From NCBI RefSeq assembly GCF_032271945.1, contig NZ_CP130319.1:2375001-2439000 (forward strand): DNA of 64,000 nt, written 5' to 3'. A program made the position numbers and the translations under genes. The number at the start of each line of letters is the position of its first letter. Position 1 is the stretch's first letter. The notes below the pieces were generated by a model. It did no database searches and was not told the origin of the DNA. It saw only the letters and a program-made list of their open reading frames with translations. Positions 33,772 through 41,762 of the stretch are shown one piece after another. This stretch comes from Paenibacillus sp. MBLB1832. Lineage in GTDB: Bacteria > Bacillota > Bacilli > Paenibacillales > NBRC-103111.

Positions 33772-34704
33772 ATGAGCAATGAACCGATTGTAAGTCTTCG
33801 CGGCGTGACGAAGCGCATCGGGCGTACAACGATTATTGATAATCTGACGTTCGATGTACCACAAGGTGAAATATTTGGATTCCTAGGGCCCAATGGAGCA
33901 GGAAAGACGACAACGATCCGCATGATGGTTGGCTTGATGTCCATCTCACAAGGCGAAATTGTAATTAAAGGGAAGAACATCAAGCATGAATTCGAACAGG
34001 CTATCCGCCATGTCGGCGCCATTGTTGAGAATCCCGAGATGTATAAGTATTTGAGCGGGTATCATAATTTAGTTCACTATGCGCGCATGGTGCCTGGTGT
34101 TACGAAGGAACGGATCGACGAGGTAGTCAGTTTAGTTAAGCTAGAGACACGGATTCATGACAAGGTGAAAAAGTACTCACTCGGGATGCGTCAACGATTG
34201 GGCGTCGCACAGGCGCTGCTGCATCGACCATCTCTGCTAATCCTGGACGAACCAACAAACGGTCTTGATCCTGCTGGGATTCGCGAGCTACGTGACTACT
34301 TGCGGTATTTAACACGTACTGAAGGAATAACGGTCATCGTTTCCAGCCACTTGTTGACGGAGATGGAGCTCATGTGTGATCGGGTGGCGATCTTACAACA
34401 AGGGAAACTTATCGATGTAAAGACAATTCAAGAATTCATGGCCGATTCGAAGGATGGCACGCAGACCTACTTGATTGAAGCGTCGCCAGTTGATGAGGTT
34501 CACGCGGCAGTTAGCGGAATGTGTCATGTGAAAGAAGCGAAGGTCGTGACAGAAGGTGTAGAAATCGTGACGGAGCGGGATTGTATACCTGACATTCTAG
34601 CTGAACTCATGCGTAAGGATGTCCGCATTTACGGTGTTCAATTGCTGCGACAATCCTTAGAGGATAGATTCTTGGAAATAACGGGAGGTGAACAAGTTGG
34701 TTAA
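33772..34704 (+). CDS. ABC transporter ATP-binding protein, bacitracin-exporter type
   Basis: A 310-residue ATPase with Walker A FLGPNGAGKTTTIR, signature YSLGMRQRLGVAQ, Walker B LLILDEPTNGLDP and H-loop VSSHLLTEME. The C-terminal 90-residue extension (TYLIEASPVDEVHAAVSGM onward) is typical of BcrA-like drug or lantibiotic immunity ATPases. AAAAGGAG at 33756-33763 sets the ATG at 33772; the upstream open frame overlaps the DUF4097 gene. It overlaps the permease gene that follows. Confidence 0.92.
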   Translation: MSNEPIVSLRGVTKRIGRTTIIDNLTFDVPQGEIFGFLGPNGAGKTTTIRMMVGLMSISQGEIVIKGKNIKHEFEQAIRHVGAIVENPEMYKYLSGYHNLVHYARMVPGVTKERIDEVVSLVKLETRIHDKVKKYSLGMRQRLGVAQALLHRPSLLILDEPTNGLDPAGIRELRDYLRYLTRTEGITVIVSSHLLTEMELMCDRVAILQQGKLIDVKTIQEFMADSKDGTQTYLIEASPVDEVHAAVSGMCHVKEAKVVTEGVEIVTERDCIPDILAELMRKDVRIYGVQLLRQSLEDRFLEITGGEQVG

Positions 34705-35641
34705 CTTATTTCTCAATGAAAACATGAAGCTCTATCGCCGTTTACGTACATGGCTCATGGTCGCCATCATGATTGGTATCGTGTTCCTTGGCAGTTTCTT
34801 GGACTGGTATTACGATGGCAAATCAGGAGAGAAAGTGGCTTGGCGGGATCATGTGATCGAGCAGAAGCAAGAGCTTGCGGAAGTGCTGAAACAGCCGAAA
34901 TTGAGTGAAGAGAACAAGAAGAATATTCAAGAGCGCATCGCCGTGTATGATTATCATTTAGACCATGATATTCACCCGACGGGCGGTACGATGTGGAACG
35001 GAATTAATGGTTCTGCACAGTTGATTGTGTTAATTACTTTATTCACCGTTATTGTAGCAGGAGACAGTTTGGCTGGTGAATTCACGTCAGGAACGATTAA
35101 ACTGCTGTTGATTCGGCCAGCGAATCGCACCAAAATCTTAGTTTCTAAATATGCTTCTATGATTGTATTTGGCTTGTTCCTGTTAGTTATTTTGTTCATC
35201 GTTTCAGTTGTATTAAACGGACTCCTATATAAGTTTCAATTCATGAACCTACCGCTTGTCACCACGAATAGTGCGGGCTTGATTGTAGAGAAGAGTATGA
35301 TTGCGAATCTGTGGAAAACCTACTTACTCAATGGGGTATCCACGATTATTTTCGTCACGATGGCCTTCATGATCTCTTCTGCCTTTCGCAGCAGTATTAT
35401 GGCGATTGGTTTCTCGATCTTTGCTCTCTTCGCGGGAGCGATCTGTATGGAAATCTTGCAGCCGTACGAGTGGAGCAAATACATGCTGTTCGCCAATATT
35501 GATTTATCGCAATATCTCAGCGGTCGTCCTTATCAAACTGGGATGACGCTGCAATTCTCCATTGTGACACTGAGCGTGTACTTTATTGTATTTAATCTCG
35601 CCGCATGGCTCGTGTTTACCAAGAGAGACGTAGCCGCATAA
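34697..35641 (+). CDS. ABC-2-family permease
   Basis: A 314-residue membrane protein: first helix at residues 17-35 (TWLMVAIMIGIVFLGSFL), then a 90-residue loop with a Lys/Glu-rich helical part, then five further helices (LIVLITLFTVIVAGDSLAGEF, ASMIVFGLFLLVILFIVSVV and others). SLAGEFTSGTIKLLLIRPANR is the typical ABC-2 block after the second helix. TTG at 34697 with GGGAGG at 34683-34688 is the best start; GTG at 34688 overlaps that ribosome binding site. It is the last operon gene. Confidence 0.85.
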   Translation: MVNLFLNENMKLYRRLRTWLMVAIMIGIVFLGSFLDWYYDGKSGEKVAWRDHVIEQKQELAEVLKQPKLSEENKKNIQERIAVYDYHLDHDIHPTGGTMWNGINGSAQLIVLITLFTVIVAGDSLAGEFTSGTIKLLLIRPANRTKILVSKYASMIVFGLFLLVILFIVSVVLNGLLYKFQFMNLPLVTTNSAGLIVEKSMIANLWKTYLLNGVSTIIFVTMAFMISSAFRSSIMAIGFSIFALFAGAICMEILQPYEWSKYMLFANIDLSQYLSGRPYQTGMTLQFSIVTLSVYFIVFNLAAWLVFTKRDVAA

Positions 35642-35651
35642 GGTATAGAAA

Positions 35652-35700
35652 GGGCTTTCCCAGCTGCTAAGATGAATAGCAGAGGGAAAGCCCTTTTTTT
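35652..35700. terminator. Bidirectional terminator between convergent genes
   Basis: GGGCTTTCCC (35652-35661) and GGGAAAGCCC (35684-35693) with inner CTGCTA/TAGCAG form a long stem. Seven T follow on the + strand. The acetyltransferase gene on the - strand ends within the T-run. Confidence 0.88.
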
Positions 35701-36205
35701 AACCTACACGTTTACCTAAAATGATTAAATCTCGCTCTACCCCGTCTAACTCTGCTACGCCAGGCAAATGCGCCCAATTCGTGAAACCGAATTTGCGGAA
35801 CAACTGAAGACTCGGCTCATTGTGGCCAAAGATGAAGCCCAGCAACGACTTGAGTCCTAACCTTGGACATGCCTCGATGGCTTGCTCCATCAGGTATCGA
35901 CCGATTCCTTGCCCGCGACAGGATTCATCCACATAGATGCTCACTTCCGCAGTCGCGTTATAAGCAGGGCGGCCATAGAAGGATTGAAAGCTCAGCCAAC
36001 CACAGATGTTTCCGAGCTCATTTTCAAGCACCCATAGGGGGCGAAAATCAGGGGAATGGACGTGAAACCAAGGCTCCCGGCTTGCCGTTGTTACGGGCTC
36101 CGTATCTGCCGTGACCATGCGACCAGCGACAGTTGAGTTGTAGATACGCACGATTTCGGCTAAATCCTCGATGCGTGCATCGCGTAGATGTAAGTTGTTC
36201 CCCAT
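35699..36205 (-). CDS. GNAT acetyltransferase, phosphinothricin-acetyltransferase-like
   Basis: A 168-residue acetyl-CoA-dependent N-acetyltransferase. LRDARIEDLAEIVRIYNSTVAGR near the start and AEVSIYVDESCRGQGIGRYLMEQAI, whose RGQGIG is the acetyl-CoA pyrophosphate loop, mark the phosphinothricin/methionine-sulfoximine acetyltransferase type. The ATG at 36205 has GAAGGGG upstream; the longer frame would overlap the dipeptidase gene. The natural substrate is uncertain. Confidence 0.85.
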   Translation of the reverse strand: MGNNLHLRDARIEDLAEIVRIYNSTVAGRMVTADTEPVTTASREPWFHVHSPDFRPLWVLENELGNICGWLSFQSFYGRPAYNATAEVSIYVDESCRGQGIGRYLMEQAIEACPRLGLKSLLGFIFGHNEPSLQLFRKFGFTNWAHLPGVAELDGVERDLIILGKRVG

Positions 36206-36225
36206 ATGATGTACCCCTTCGGATG

Positions 36226-37617
36226 TTAATTCTTCATGTACTGTGTTGACATCGCGCCAAGGTTCAGCCAATACCGTGAGATCGTTTCTGTCCCTTTGTC
36301 CCAATTCATCAAATGGAAATGCTCATTAGGCGCATGCAGATTCTCGCCAGGCAGACCGAAGCCCATAAGAACGACAGGAGCATCCAATACACGGCCTAAG
36401 ACCTCTACGATTGGAATCGAGCCGCCGCTGCGTGTATAGACTGGCCATTCGCCGTAAGCTGCTTCATAGGCTTGTGCCGCTGCAACCATAACAGGATCAT
36501 CGATCGGGGTGATGAAAGGGTTGCCGCGCAGCTGACGATCAAGCGTGATATTGACGCCTGGCAGTGATTGTGCAAGGATGTGTGCCTCTACACCATCCAT
36601 GATTTCCTCTGGTACTTGCGCAGCAACGAGGCGGCACGCAATCTTGGCCGATGCGCGGTTCGGAATGATCGGTTTAATGCCTTCTCCTTGGAAGCCGCCG
36701 CTGACAGATGTAATTTCTAGTGTTGGTCTGGACGTTGTTTGTTCATAGAAGGAGAAGCCTTTTTCCCCGTACAGTTCGCGAACGTTCAGATCCTTGCGCA
36801 CTTTATTTTCATCAGGTTCAACAAGCTTGAACGCCTCACGTTCTTTGTCGGACAAGGCGATGACACGATCATAGAACCCTTCTACAGCAACCTTGCCATT
36901 CTCGTCATGGAAGGAGCTGAGCAACTTCGTCAAGGCATGAATCGGGTTCTGAACCGCTCCGCCAAATAGCCCAGAATGCAAATCGCTATTCGCACCTTCG
37001 ATTGTTATTTCGAAGCCAGCAAGTCCGCGAAGCCCGTACATTAGCGCCGGTTTGCCAGGCCCGTGCATTTGCGTATCTGACAGTACAATGGAATCGGCTT
37101 TCAGTAGATCCGCGTGCGCTTCTACAAAAGCAGGCAGATGCTTGCTCGCGATCTCTTCTTCGCCTTCGATGCAAAATTTCACATTCACAGGCAGCGTGCC
37201 TTGCGTCTTGAGAAACGCTTCAACGACTTTTACATAGAGCAGCAATTGCCCTTTATCATCGGTGCTGCCGCGTCCGAACAATTTATTATCACGAATGATC
37301 GGTTCAAATGGAGGTGTTTCCCAGAGCTCTAACGGCTCCGCAGGTTGAACGTCATAATGTCCATATATTAATACCGTTGGTTTACCAGGCGCATGCAGCC
37401 AATCTGCATATACGACTGGATGCCCGTTCGTCGGCATAATCTCAATATGCTCTAGCCCCGCCTTTTGCAGGGAAGCGGCCGTCCATTCCGCACATCGCTG
37501 CATATCAGGCTGATGCTGAGGTAACGCACTTACACTGGGGATGCGCAGAAACGCCATGAGTTCTTCCATATGTTCGTCTCTGTGTGTTTGCAAATAAGCT
37601 GTGATTGACTCCATCAT
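36226..37617 (-). CDS. M20-family dipeptidase
   Basis: A 463-residue metallopeptidase of the M20 (carnosine dipeptidase-like) family. Zinc-site motifs are LIYGHYDVQPAEP with His and the catalytic Asp, GRGSTDDKGQLLLY with the bridging Asp, CIEGEEEIAS with the general-base Glu, LSDTQM, and the C-terminal NEHFHL His. The ATG at 37617 (MMESITAYLQTHRDEHMEEL) has AAAGGAG upstream; the frame to 37674 is probably untranslated. It is followed by the acetyltransferase after 20 bases. It likely cleaves dipeptides for nutrition. Confidence 0.92.
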   Translation of the reverse strand: MMESITAYLQTHRDEHMEELMAFLRIPSVSALPQHQPDMQRCAEWTAASLQKAGLEHIEIMPTNGHPVVYADWLHAPGKPTVLIYGHYDVQPAEPLELWETPPFEPIIRDNKLFGRGSTDDKGQLLLYVKVVEAFLKTQGTLPVNVKFCIEGEEEIASKHLPAFVEAHADLLKADSIVLSDTQMHGPGKPALMYGLRGLAGFEITIEGANSDLHSGLFGGAVQNPIHALTKLLSSFHDENGKVAVEGFYDRVIALSDKEREAFKLVEPDENKVRKDLNVRELYGEKGFSFYEQTTSRPTLEITSVSGGFQGEGIKPIIPNRASAKIACRLVAAQVPEEIMDGVEAHILAQSLPGVNITLDRQLRGNPFITPIDDPVMVAAAQAYEAAYGEWPVYTRSGGSIPIVEVLGRVLDAPVVLMGFGLPGENLHAPNEHFHLMNWDKGTETISRYWLNLGAMSTQYMKN

Positions 37618-37957
37618 ACGTATAGACTCCTTTTTCCACTTCCGAAAATAAGTTACTTCTCTTAAGTTCCCCAAAAGGAGGGAAATTCCTGCCCCTTTCG
37701 AAAACCGTCACAATTGCGAAGTAAAAGTCATGTGCAGTCATATTACCTTTTTTTGGATGTAATCCCAATCATATGACTTGGATGTGACTGCTCTCACCTG
37801 TTTTTATCCAAAATCAGCGATATAATACAGTTGAGTCATGAAATTATAAAAAATTTCGCTGGATTTTATGTTTTGTTAATCTTTACCCAGTAGTATGATT
37901 GTAGGTCGTAAGGATGGTCGGGCATTACCGATTAAACCGTAAGAAGGAGTCGTGAGC
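37618..37957. promoter_or_regulatory. Divergent promoter region with AGTCA half-site array
   Basis: This 340-base gap has no gene. AGTCA occurs at 37726-37730 and 37736-37740; its reverse, TGACT, occurs at 37774-37778 and 37785-37789; another AGTCAT is at 37834-37839. The first four form an imperfect inverted repeat whose arms each contain two half-sites one helical turn apart. A perfect TATAAT is at 37821-37826, but no good -35 box stands 16-18 bases ahead. This suggests an activator-dependent promoter for the RND gene. Confidence 0.5.
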
Positions 37958-40900
37958 ATGTCGAAATTAACGAATTTTTCAATGAAAAATGTGGCGGCGA
38001 TTTTTATTATGATGCTGCTGCTAGTCGTAGGTGGTACCTACATGACAACAACACTCAAGGTGGAAAGCTTTCCGGATATTACGTTTCCCGTTGTCATTGT
38101 AAGTACAACTTACACCGCTCCACCCCAAGATGTTTTGGAGAACGTCACGAAGCCATTAGAGAAAGCAATTGCTGGCATAGACGGGTTGAAAACACTCAGC
38201 TCTGGCTCACAAGACAACTACTCCCAGATCGTACTTCAGCTTGCACAGAGTAAGAAGCCCGAAGACGTGAAAAAAGAGGTAGAAGGCCTCATAGCGAATG
38301 TCAGGCTGCCACAAGGTGTGGAGAAGCCGAGAGTATTAACTGCAGGATTTGCCTCGGAGCCTGTTTATTATTTGGCCGTATATGGCGCACCAGGCACGAA
38401 ACAAGCGGATCTCGACGCCGCCTACAAGCAAACCATTCTTCCTGGTTTTAATGGCCTTACAGGCATTGACCACGTTGATTCTGTCGGCAATCAGGAAGCT
38501 GTACTCACGTTGAAGTTAGATGCGGCGGCACTGAATACGCATGGACTGCTGCCTACTGATGTCTCTAATCAAATCAAAGCTTCCTTGATGTCAAGTCCTG
38601 CAGGGACAGTTGAATTGAACGGGAATACTCAGATGGTTCGCGTTAAAGGTGAGATCGAGAAGATTGATCAATTGAATCAATTGAAAATATTGACCAAAAC
38701 AGGCGAGAGATTGCCCCTCAAGCAGCTCGCCAACATTGAAGCCGTAAGCGAGTCGAAATTTATTGCCCGATTAGATGATGAGCCTGCCGTTGGGGTGCTT
38801 TTATACAAAACGAAAGCGGCGAATGCCGTTGAATTTGCAGATAGCGCAGATGAACTGATGGAAGACTGGGCGACAACGCTACCCCAAGTGAAGTTTCACA
38901 AGGTGTATAACTCCGCGAACGACATTAAGGATTCCATCCATGGCATGATTCAGGAGGGCGGATTAGGGGCTATATTAGCTTCCCTCATGATTTTGCTGTT
39001 TCTTCGGAATGTTCGCATGACGATTATCGTGCTTGTTTCCATTCCACTTTCCATCCTGGTAACGTTGCTTGTGATGGGGCCTTTGGGGATTTCCCTCAAT
39101 ATCATGACACTTGGCGGAATGGCGATCGCCGTAGGGCGAGTCGTGGATGACAGTATCGTCGTCATAGAAAACATTTATAGTCAACTGCAAAAAGCGCAAG
39201 AACGCAACGAATCTGTGATTCGTTTAGCGACGGCACAGGTATCGAATGCCATCACGTCCTCAACCATTACGACCGTTGGTGTATTTGGACCTATCGCGTT
39301 CGTAAGCGGAGTCGTAGGCGAGGTGTTTCGACCTTTTGCCATTACACTAGTCGTTGCCTTACTATCTTCATTGCTTGTTGCGCTGACGGTCATTCCGATG
39401 CTCGCGAAGCTGATGGTGTTAAAAAGCAAAAGGCTTAAAACGCATGATGAGCAGCACGTGAGCGGGATGGGGCAATTGTATAAACGAACGATTGTATGGT
39501 CGTTAAATCATCGGATGAAAACACTTCTGATTGCGGGACTCATTCTCATTTTGTCCATTGGCTTGACGATACCGAATTTGGCGGTTGCCTTCATGCCGAA
39601 TAGTGAAGCTGTGAAACAAGGGGCTATTCATATTAAAATGCCTCGTGAAACGTCCATCCAGAAGATGAACGAGAAGTCTATAGAGCTCGTTAAAACGTTG
39701 AAAGCTCAAGTCGATTCTAAAGGAAAGCCTTCGTTTAACTATATTGAAACATTGGTTGGTTACAATGAGAGCAATGATCCGTACCCTTTTAGAACGATGA
39801 TGTATTTTGAATTATCCGATGCAACGAATGGCCCGGAAGCCATTAAAACGTATAAAACTGACATGCTCAAGCTGCTGCCAGAAGGTTCTACCGTGAATAT
39901 TGAATTGTTTACAGGCGGCCCGCCAACCTCGACAGGTGCTGACTTTTCCTATGCGCTAAAAGGGGATGACCCGCAAGCGCTCCAGCAAGCGTCACAGCTA
40001 GTTAAAGATGCCCTCAAGCCCTTCTCGGAAGTATCCGACATTAAAGATAGCTGGAGTGATGCCAAAACCGAGGTTGAAATTACTGTCGATGGGGAAAAAG
40101 CGAGCTCGAAAGGGCTAACGACAGCTCACATTTTGCAAACCGTCCATACATGGATTTCGGATGACAAGCTGGGTGATTTGAAGCTGGACAATATCACGTA
40201 TGAGACCAAGCTTATGGTGGACGCCAAATTCAAGGACTCTGTTGAGGAAATCGGCAATTTCATGATCCCAACACCGACAGGAAGTTCTGTACAAGTGAAG
40301 GACGTTGCTACGGTCAAGCAGATCGCTGCTCCGAATATCATTAATCGCGAAGATCAAGCGCAGGTTGTTAGTGTGACGGCCAAGATTAACAGCACAGATA
40401 AGGGTGGCGTGAGTAAGAAGATTGAAGAAGCGCTTACGACACTGCAGCTGCCAGCTGGAGTGAGCAAAGAAGTGAAAGGCGTCTCTGATGATATAAACCG
40501 AAGCTTTATGCAAATGTTTATCGCCATTATCGCATCCGTTGGTATCGTGTATATTGTCATGGTCATTGCCTTCGGAAACGCACGTGCACCGCTAGCGATT
40601 CTGTTCTCTTTGCCGCTTGCGGCCATTGGCGGGCTGGTTGGCTTATTGATCACGGGGGAATCCATCAATGTTACTTCACTGATTGGCTTCTTGATGCTGA
40701 TTGGTATCGTTGTAACGAATGCGATTGTGCTTGTGGATCGGGTGCAGCAGCTCCGAGAGCAAGGTCATTCGATTCGTGAGGCCTTAATTGAAGCGGGTGT
40801 TACACGTTTACGTCCCATTATTATGACCGCGGGGGCTACGATCATCGCTCTGCTGCCGCTGGGTCTCGGACTATCCAAAGGTACGATCATCTCCAAAGGT

Positions 40901-41032
40901 CTCGCCGTTGTTGTTATTGGGGGGCTGACGACGTCGACATTGCTAACGCTAGTGATCGTCCCGATTATGTATGAACTATTGTTTAAGAAGCGGCAGCGCA
41001 AAGAAGCGCAGGTTGTCGTGGAATCCGTTTAA
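37958..41032 (+). CDS. RND-family efflux transporter, SwrC/AcrB-like
   Basis: A 1024-residue resistance-nodulation-division transporter, the type that in Bacillus (SwrC/YerP) exports surfactin. Layout is the usual duplicated one: helix 1 near residue 12, a large periplasmic-type loop (VESFPDITFPVVIVSTTY), helices 2-6 at about 330-470 with GGMAIAVGRVVDDSIVVIENIY, helix 7 near 530, a second loop, and helices 8-12 at about 850-1010. In helix 4 the acidic pair around GRVVDDSIVV corresponds to the proton-relay Asp residues. GTG at 37952 and ATG at 37958 are both in frame; AAGAAGGAG favours 37958. No membrane-fusion or outer-membrane partner is encoded nearby. Confidence 0.92.
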   Translation: MSKLTNFSMKNVAAIFIMMLLLVVGGTYMTTTLKVESFPDITFPVVIVSTTYTAPPQDVLENVTKPLEKAIAGIDGLKTLSSGSQDNYSQIVLQLAQSKKPEDVKKEVEGLIANVRLPQGVEKPRVLTAGFASEPVYYLAVYGAPGTKQADLDAAYKQTILPGFNGLTGIDHVDSVGNQEAVLTLKLDAAALNTHGLLPTDVSNQIKASLMSSPAGTVELNGNTQMVRVKGEIEKIDQLNQLKILTKTGERLPLKQLANIEAVSESKFIARLDDEPAVGVLLYKTKAANAVEFADSADELMEDWATTLPQVKFHKVYNSANDIKDSIHGMIQEGGLGAILASLMILLFLRNVRMTIIVLVSIPLSILVTLLVMGPLGISLNIMTLGGMAIAVGRVVDDSIVVIENIYSQLQKAQERNESVIRLATAQVSNAITSSTITTVGVFGPIAFVSGVVGEVFRPFAITLVVALLSSLLVALTVIPMLAKLMVLKSKRLKTHDEQHVSGMGQLYKRTIVWSLNHRMKTLLIAGLILILSIGLTIPNLAVAFMPNSEAVKQGAIHIKMPRETSIQKMNEKSIELVKTLKAQVDSKGKPSFNYIETLVGYNESNDPYPFRTMMYFELSDATNGPEAIKTYKTDMLKLLPEGSTVNIELFTGGPPTSTGADFSYALKGDDPQALQQASQLVKDALKPFSEVSDIKDSWSDAKTEVEITVDGEKASSKGLTTAHILQTVHTWISDDKLGDLKLDNITYETKLMVDAKFKDSVEEIGNFMIPTPTGSSVQVKDVATVKQIAAPNIINREDQAQVVSVTAKINSTDKGGVSKKIEEALTTLQLPAGVSKEVKGVSDDINRSFMQMFIAIIASVGIVYIVMVIAFGNARAPLAILFSLPLAAIGGLVGLLITGESINVTSLIGFLMLIGIVVTNAIVLVDRVQQLREQGHSIREALIEAGVTRLRPIIMTAGATIIALLPLGLGLSKGTIISKGLAVVVIGGLTTSTLLTLVIVPIMYELLFKKRQRKEAQVVVESV

Positions 41033-41037
41033 TATTT

Positions 41038-41081
41038 AGCCATTTGGTGATGTGGTACGTTCACAGCCAGATGGCTTTTTC
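41038..41081 (+). terminator. Terminator after the RND transporter
   Basis: AGCCATTTGG (41038-41047) pairs with CCAGATGGCT (41067-41076), one wobble, followed by TTTT. Confidence 0.8.
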
Positions 41082-41150
41082 CATGCTCATAAGAGAATCC
41101 ATTTATGGATAAGCTAGAGATATCGAACTGAATATAATGGAGTGATAGGC

Positions 41151-41315
41151 ATGAACTGGATCTATTGGGCAAAATTATACGACTCGAAGTTTCAAGCGGG
41201 TTGTTTAGCGAAACGAATGGAAGAAGATTGGTGGATTTATGGGTATGAATGCCCGCAAGAAGTCGAAGTTTATAAGTCGAAAAAGGGACGATTCGGTGTG
41301 CGTTTTAACACCTGA
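41151..41315 (+). CDS. Small aromatic-rich protein of unknown function (54 residues)
   Basis: An ATG at 41151 with GGAG eight bases upstream opens a 54-codon frame to TGA at 41313-41315. It begins MNWIYWAKLYDSKFQAG and ends GRFGVRFNT. It is rich in Trp and Tyr (5 Trp, 6 Tyr) and contains two Cys (AGCLAKR and YECPQE) and many Lys. There is no signal peptide. I do not recognise a family. The good ribosome binding site, and its place between the RND terminator and tRNA genes, support it being real. Confidence 0.65.
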   Translation: MNWIYWAKLYDSKFQAGCLAKRMEEDWWIYGYECPQEVEVYKSKKGRFGVRFNT

Positions 41316-41405
41316 ATCGATTGCAAAACGTGGAAATTAGCTCTTGACTAAGCTCGCGCCGTTAGTGTATATTTATTTTTGTCGCTATTGAGCGGCACGT
41401 CATGA

Positions 41406-41482
41406 CGCGGGGTGGAGCAGCTCGGTAGCTCGTCGGGCTCATAACCCGAAGGCCGCAGGTTCAAATCCTGCCCCCGCAACCA
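41406..41482 (+). tRNA. tRNA-fMet (CAT), initiator
   Basis: A 77-base cloverleaf with encoded CCA. The first base C cannot pair with A72, and the anticodon stem has three G-C pairs (GGGCTCATAACCC); both mark initiator tRNA. The T-arm GGTTCAAATCC is normal. Confidence 0.93.
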
Positions 41483-41495
41483 AATTTTTTCATTA

Positions 41496-41569
41496 GGGCC
41501 TATAGCTCAGTTGGTTAGAGCGGTCGGCTCATAACCGATTGGTCGGGGGTTCGAGTCCCTCTGGGCCCA
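41496..41569 (+). tRNA. tRNA with CAT anticodon, probably Ile2 (k2C-modified) or elongator Met
   Basis: A 74-base cloverleaf: acceptor GGGCCTA/TGGGCCC, D-arm GCTCAGTTGGTTAGAGC, anticodon loop CTCATAA and T-arm GGGGGTTCGAGTCCCTC. No CCA is encoded. The CTCATAA loop and GGGCCTA-like acceptor resemble tRNA-Ile2, which reads AUA after TilS modification. Elongator Met cannot be excluded by eye. Confidence 0.88.
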
Positions 41570-41577
41570 TAGCACGT

Positions 41578-41604
41578 AAACCCTTGGTAGATAAGGGTTT
41601 TTAT
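41578..41604 (+). terminator. Terminator after the tRNA pair
   Basis: AAACCCTT (41578-41585) and AAGGGTTT (41593-41600) form a perfect stem followed by TTATTTATTTT. Confidence 0.8.
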
Positions 41605-41622
41605 TTATTTTAGAGACATAAT

Positions 41623-41666
41623 AAGCCTCTCGTTTTCATCATGATTATGATGGAGATGAGGGGCTT
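41623..41666. repeat. Long hairpin without T-run between tRNAs and ger operon
   Basis: AAGCCTCTC (41623-41631) pairs with GAGGGGCTT (41658-41666), one wobble, and an inner CATC/GATG extends it. No T-run follows on either strand. The remaining space to gerB shows only AT-rich sequence and the AGGAGG ribosome binding site. Confidence 0.45.
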
Positions 41667-41762
41667 GTTCACGTTTTGTGCACATTGATTTTGATAGGTG
41701 CTGCTACCTTTTGGGATAGAAAAATAACTTATAGGAAAATATAGGGACAGGAGGTGAGAAGA

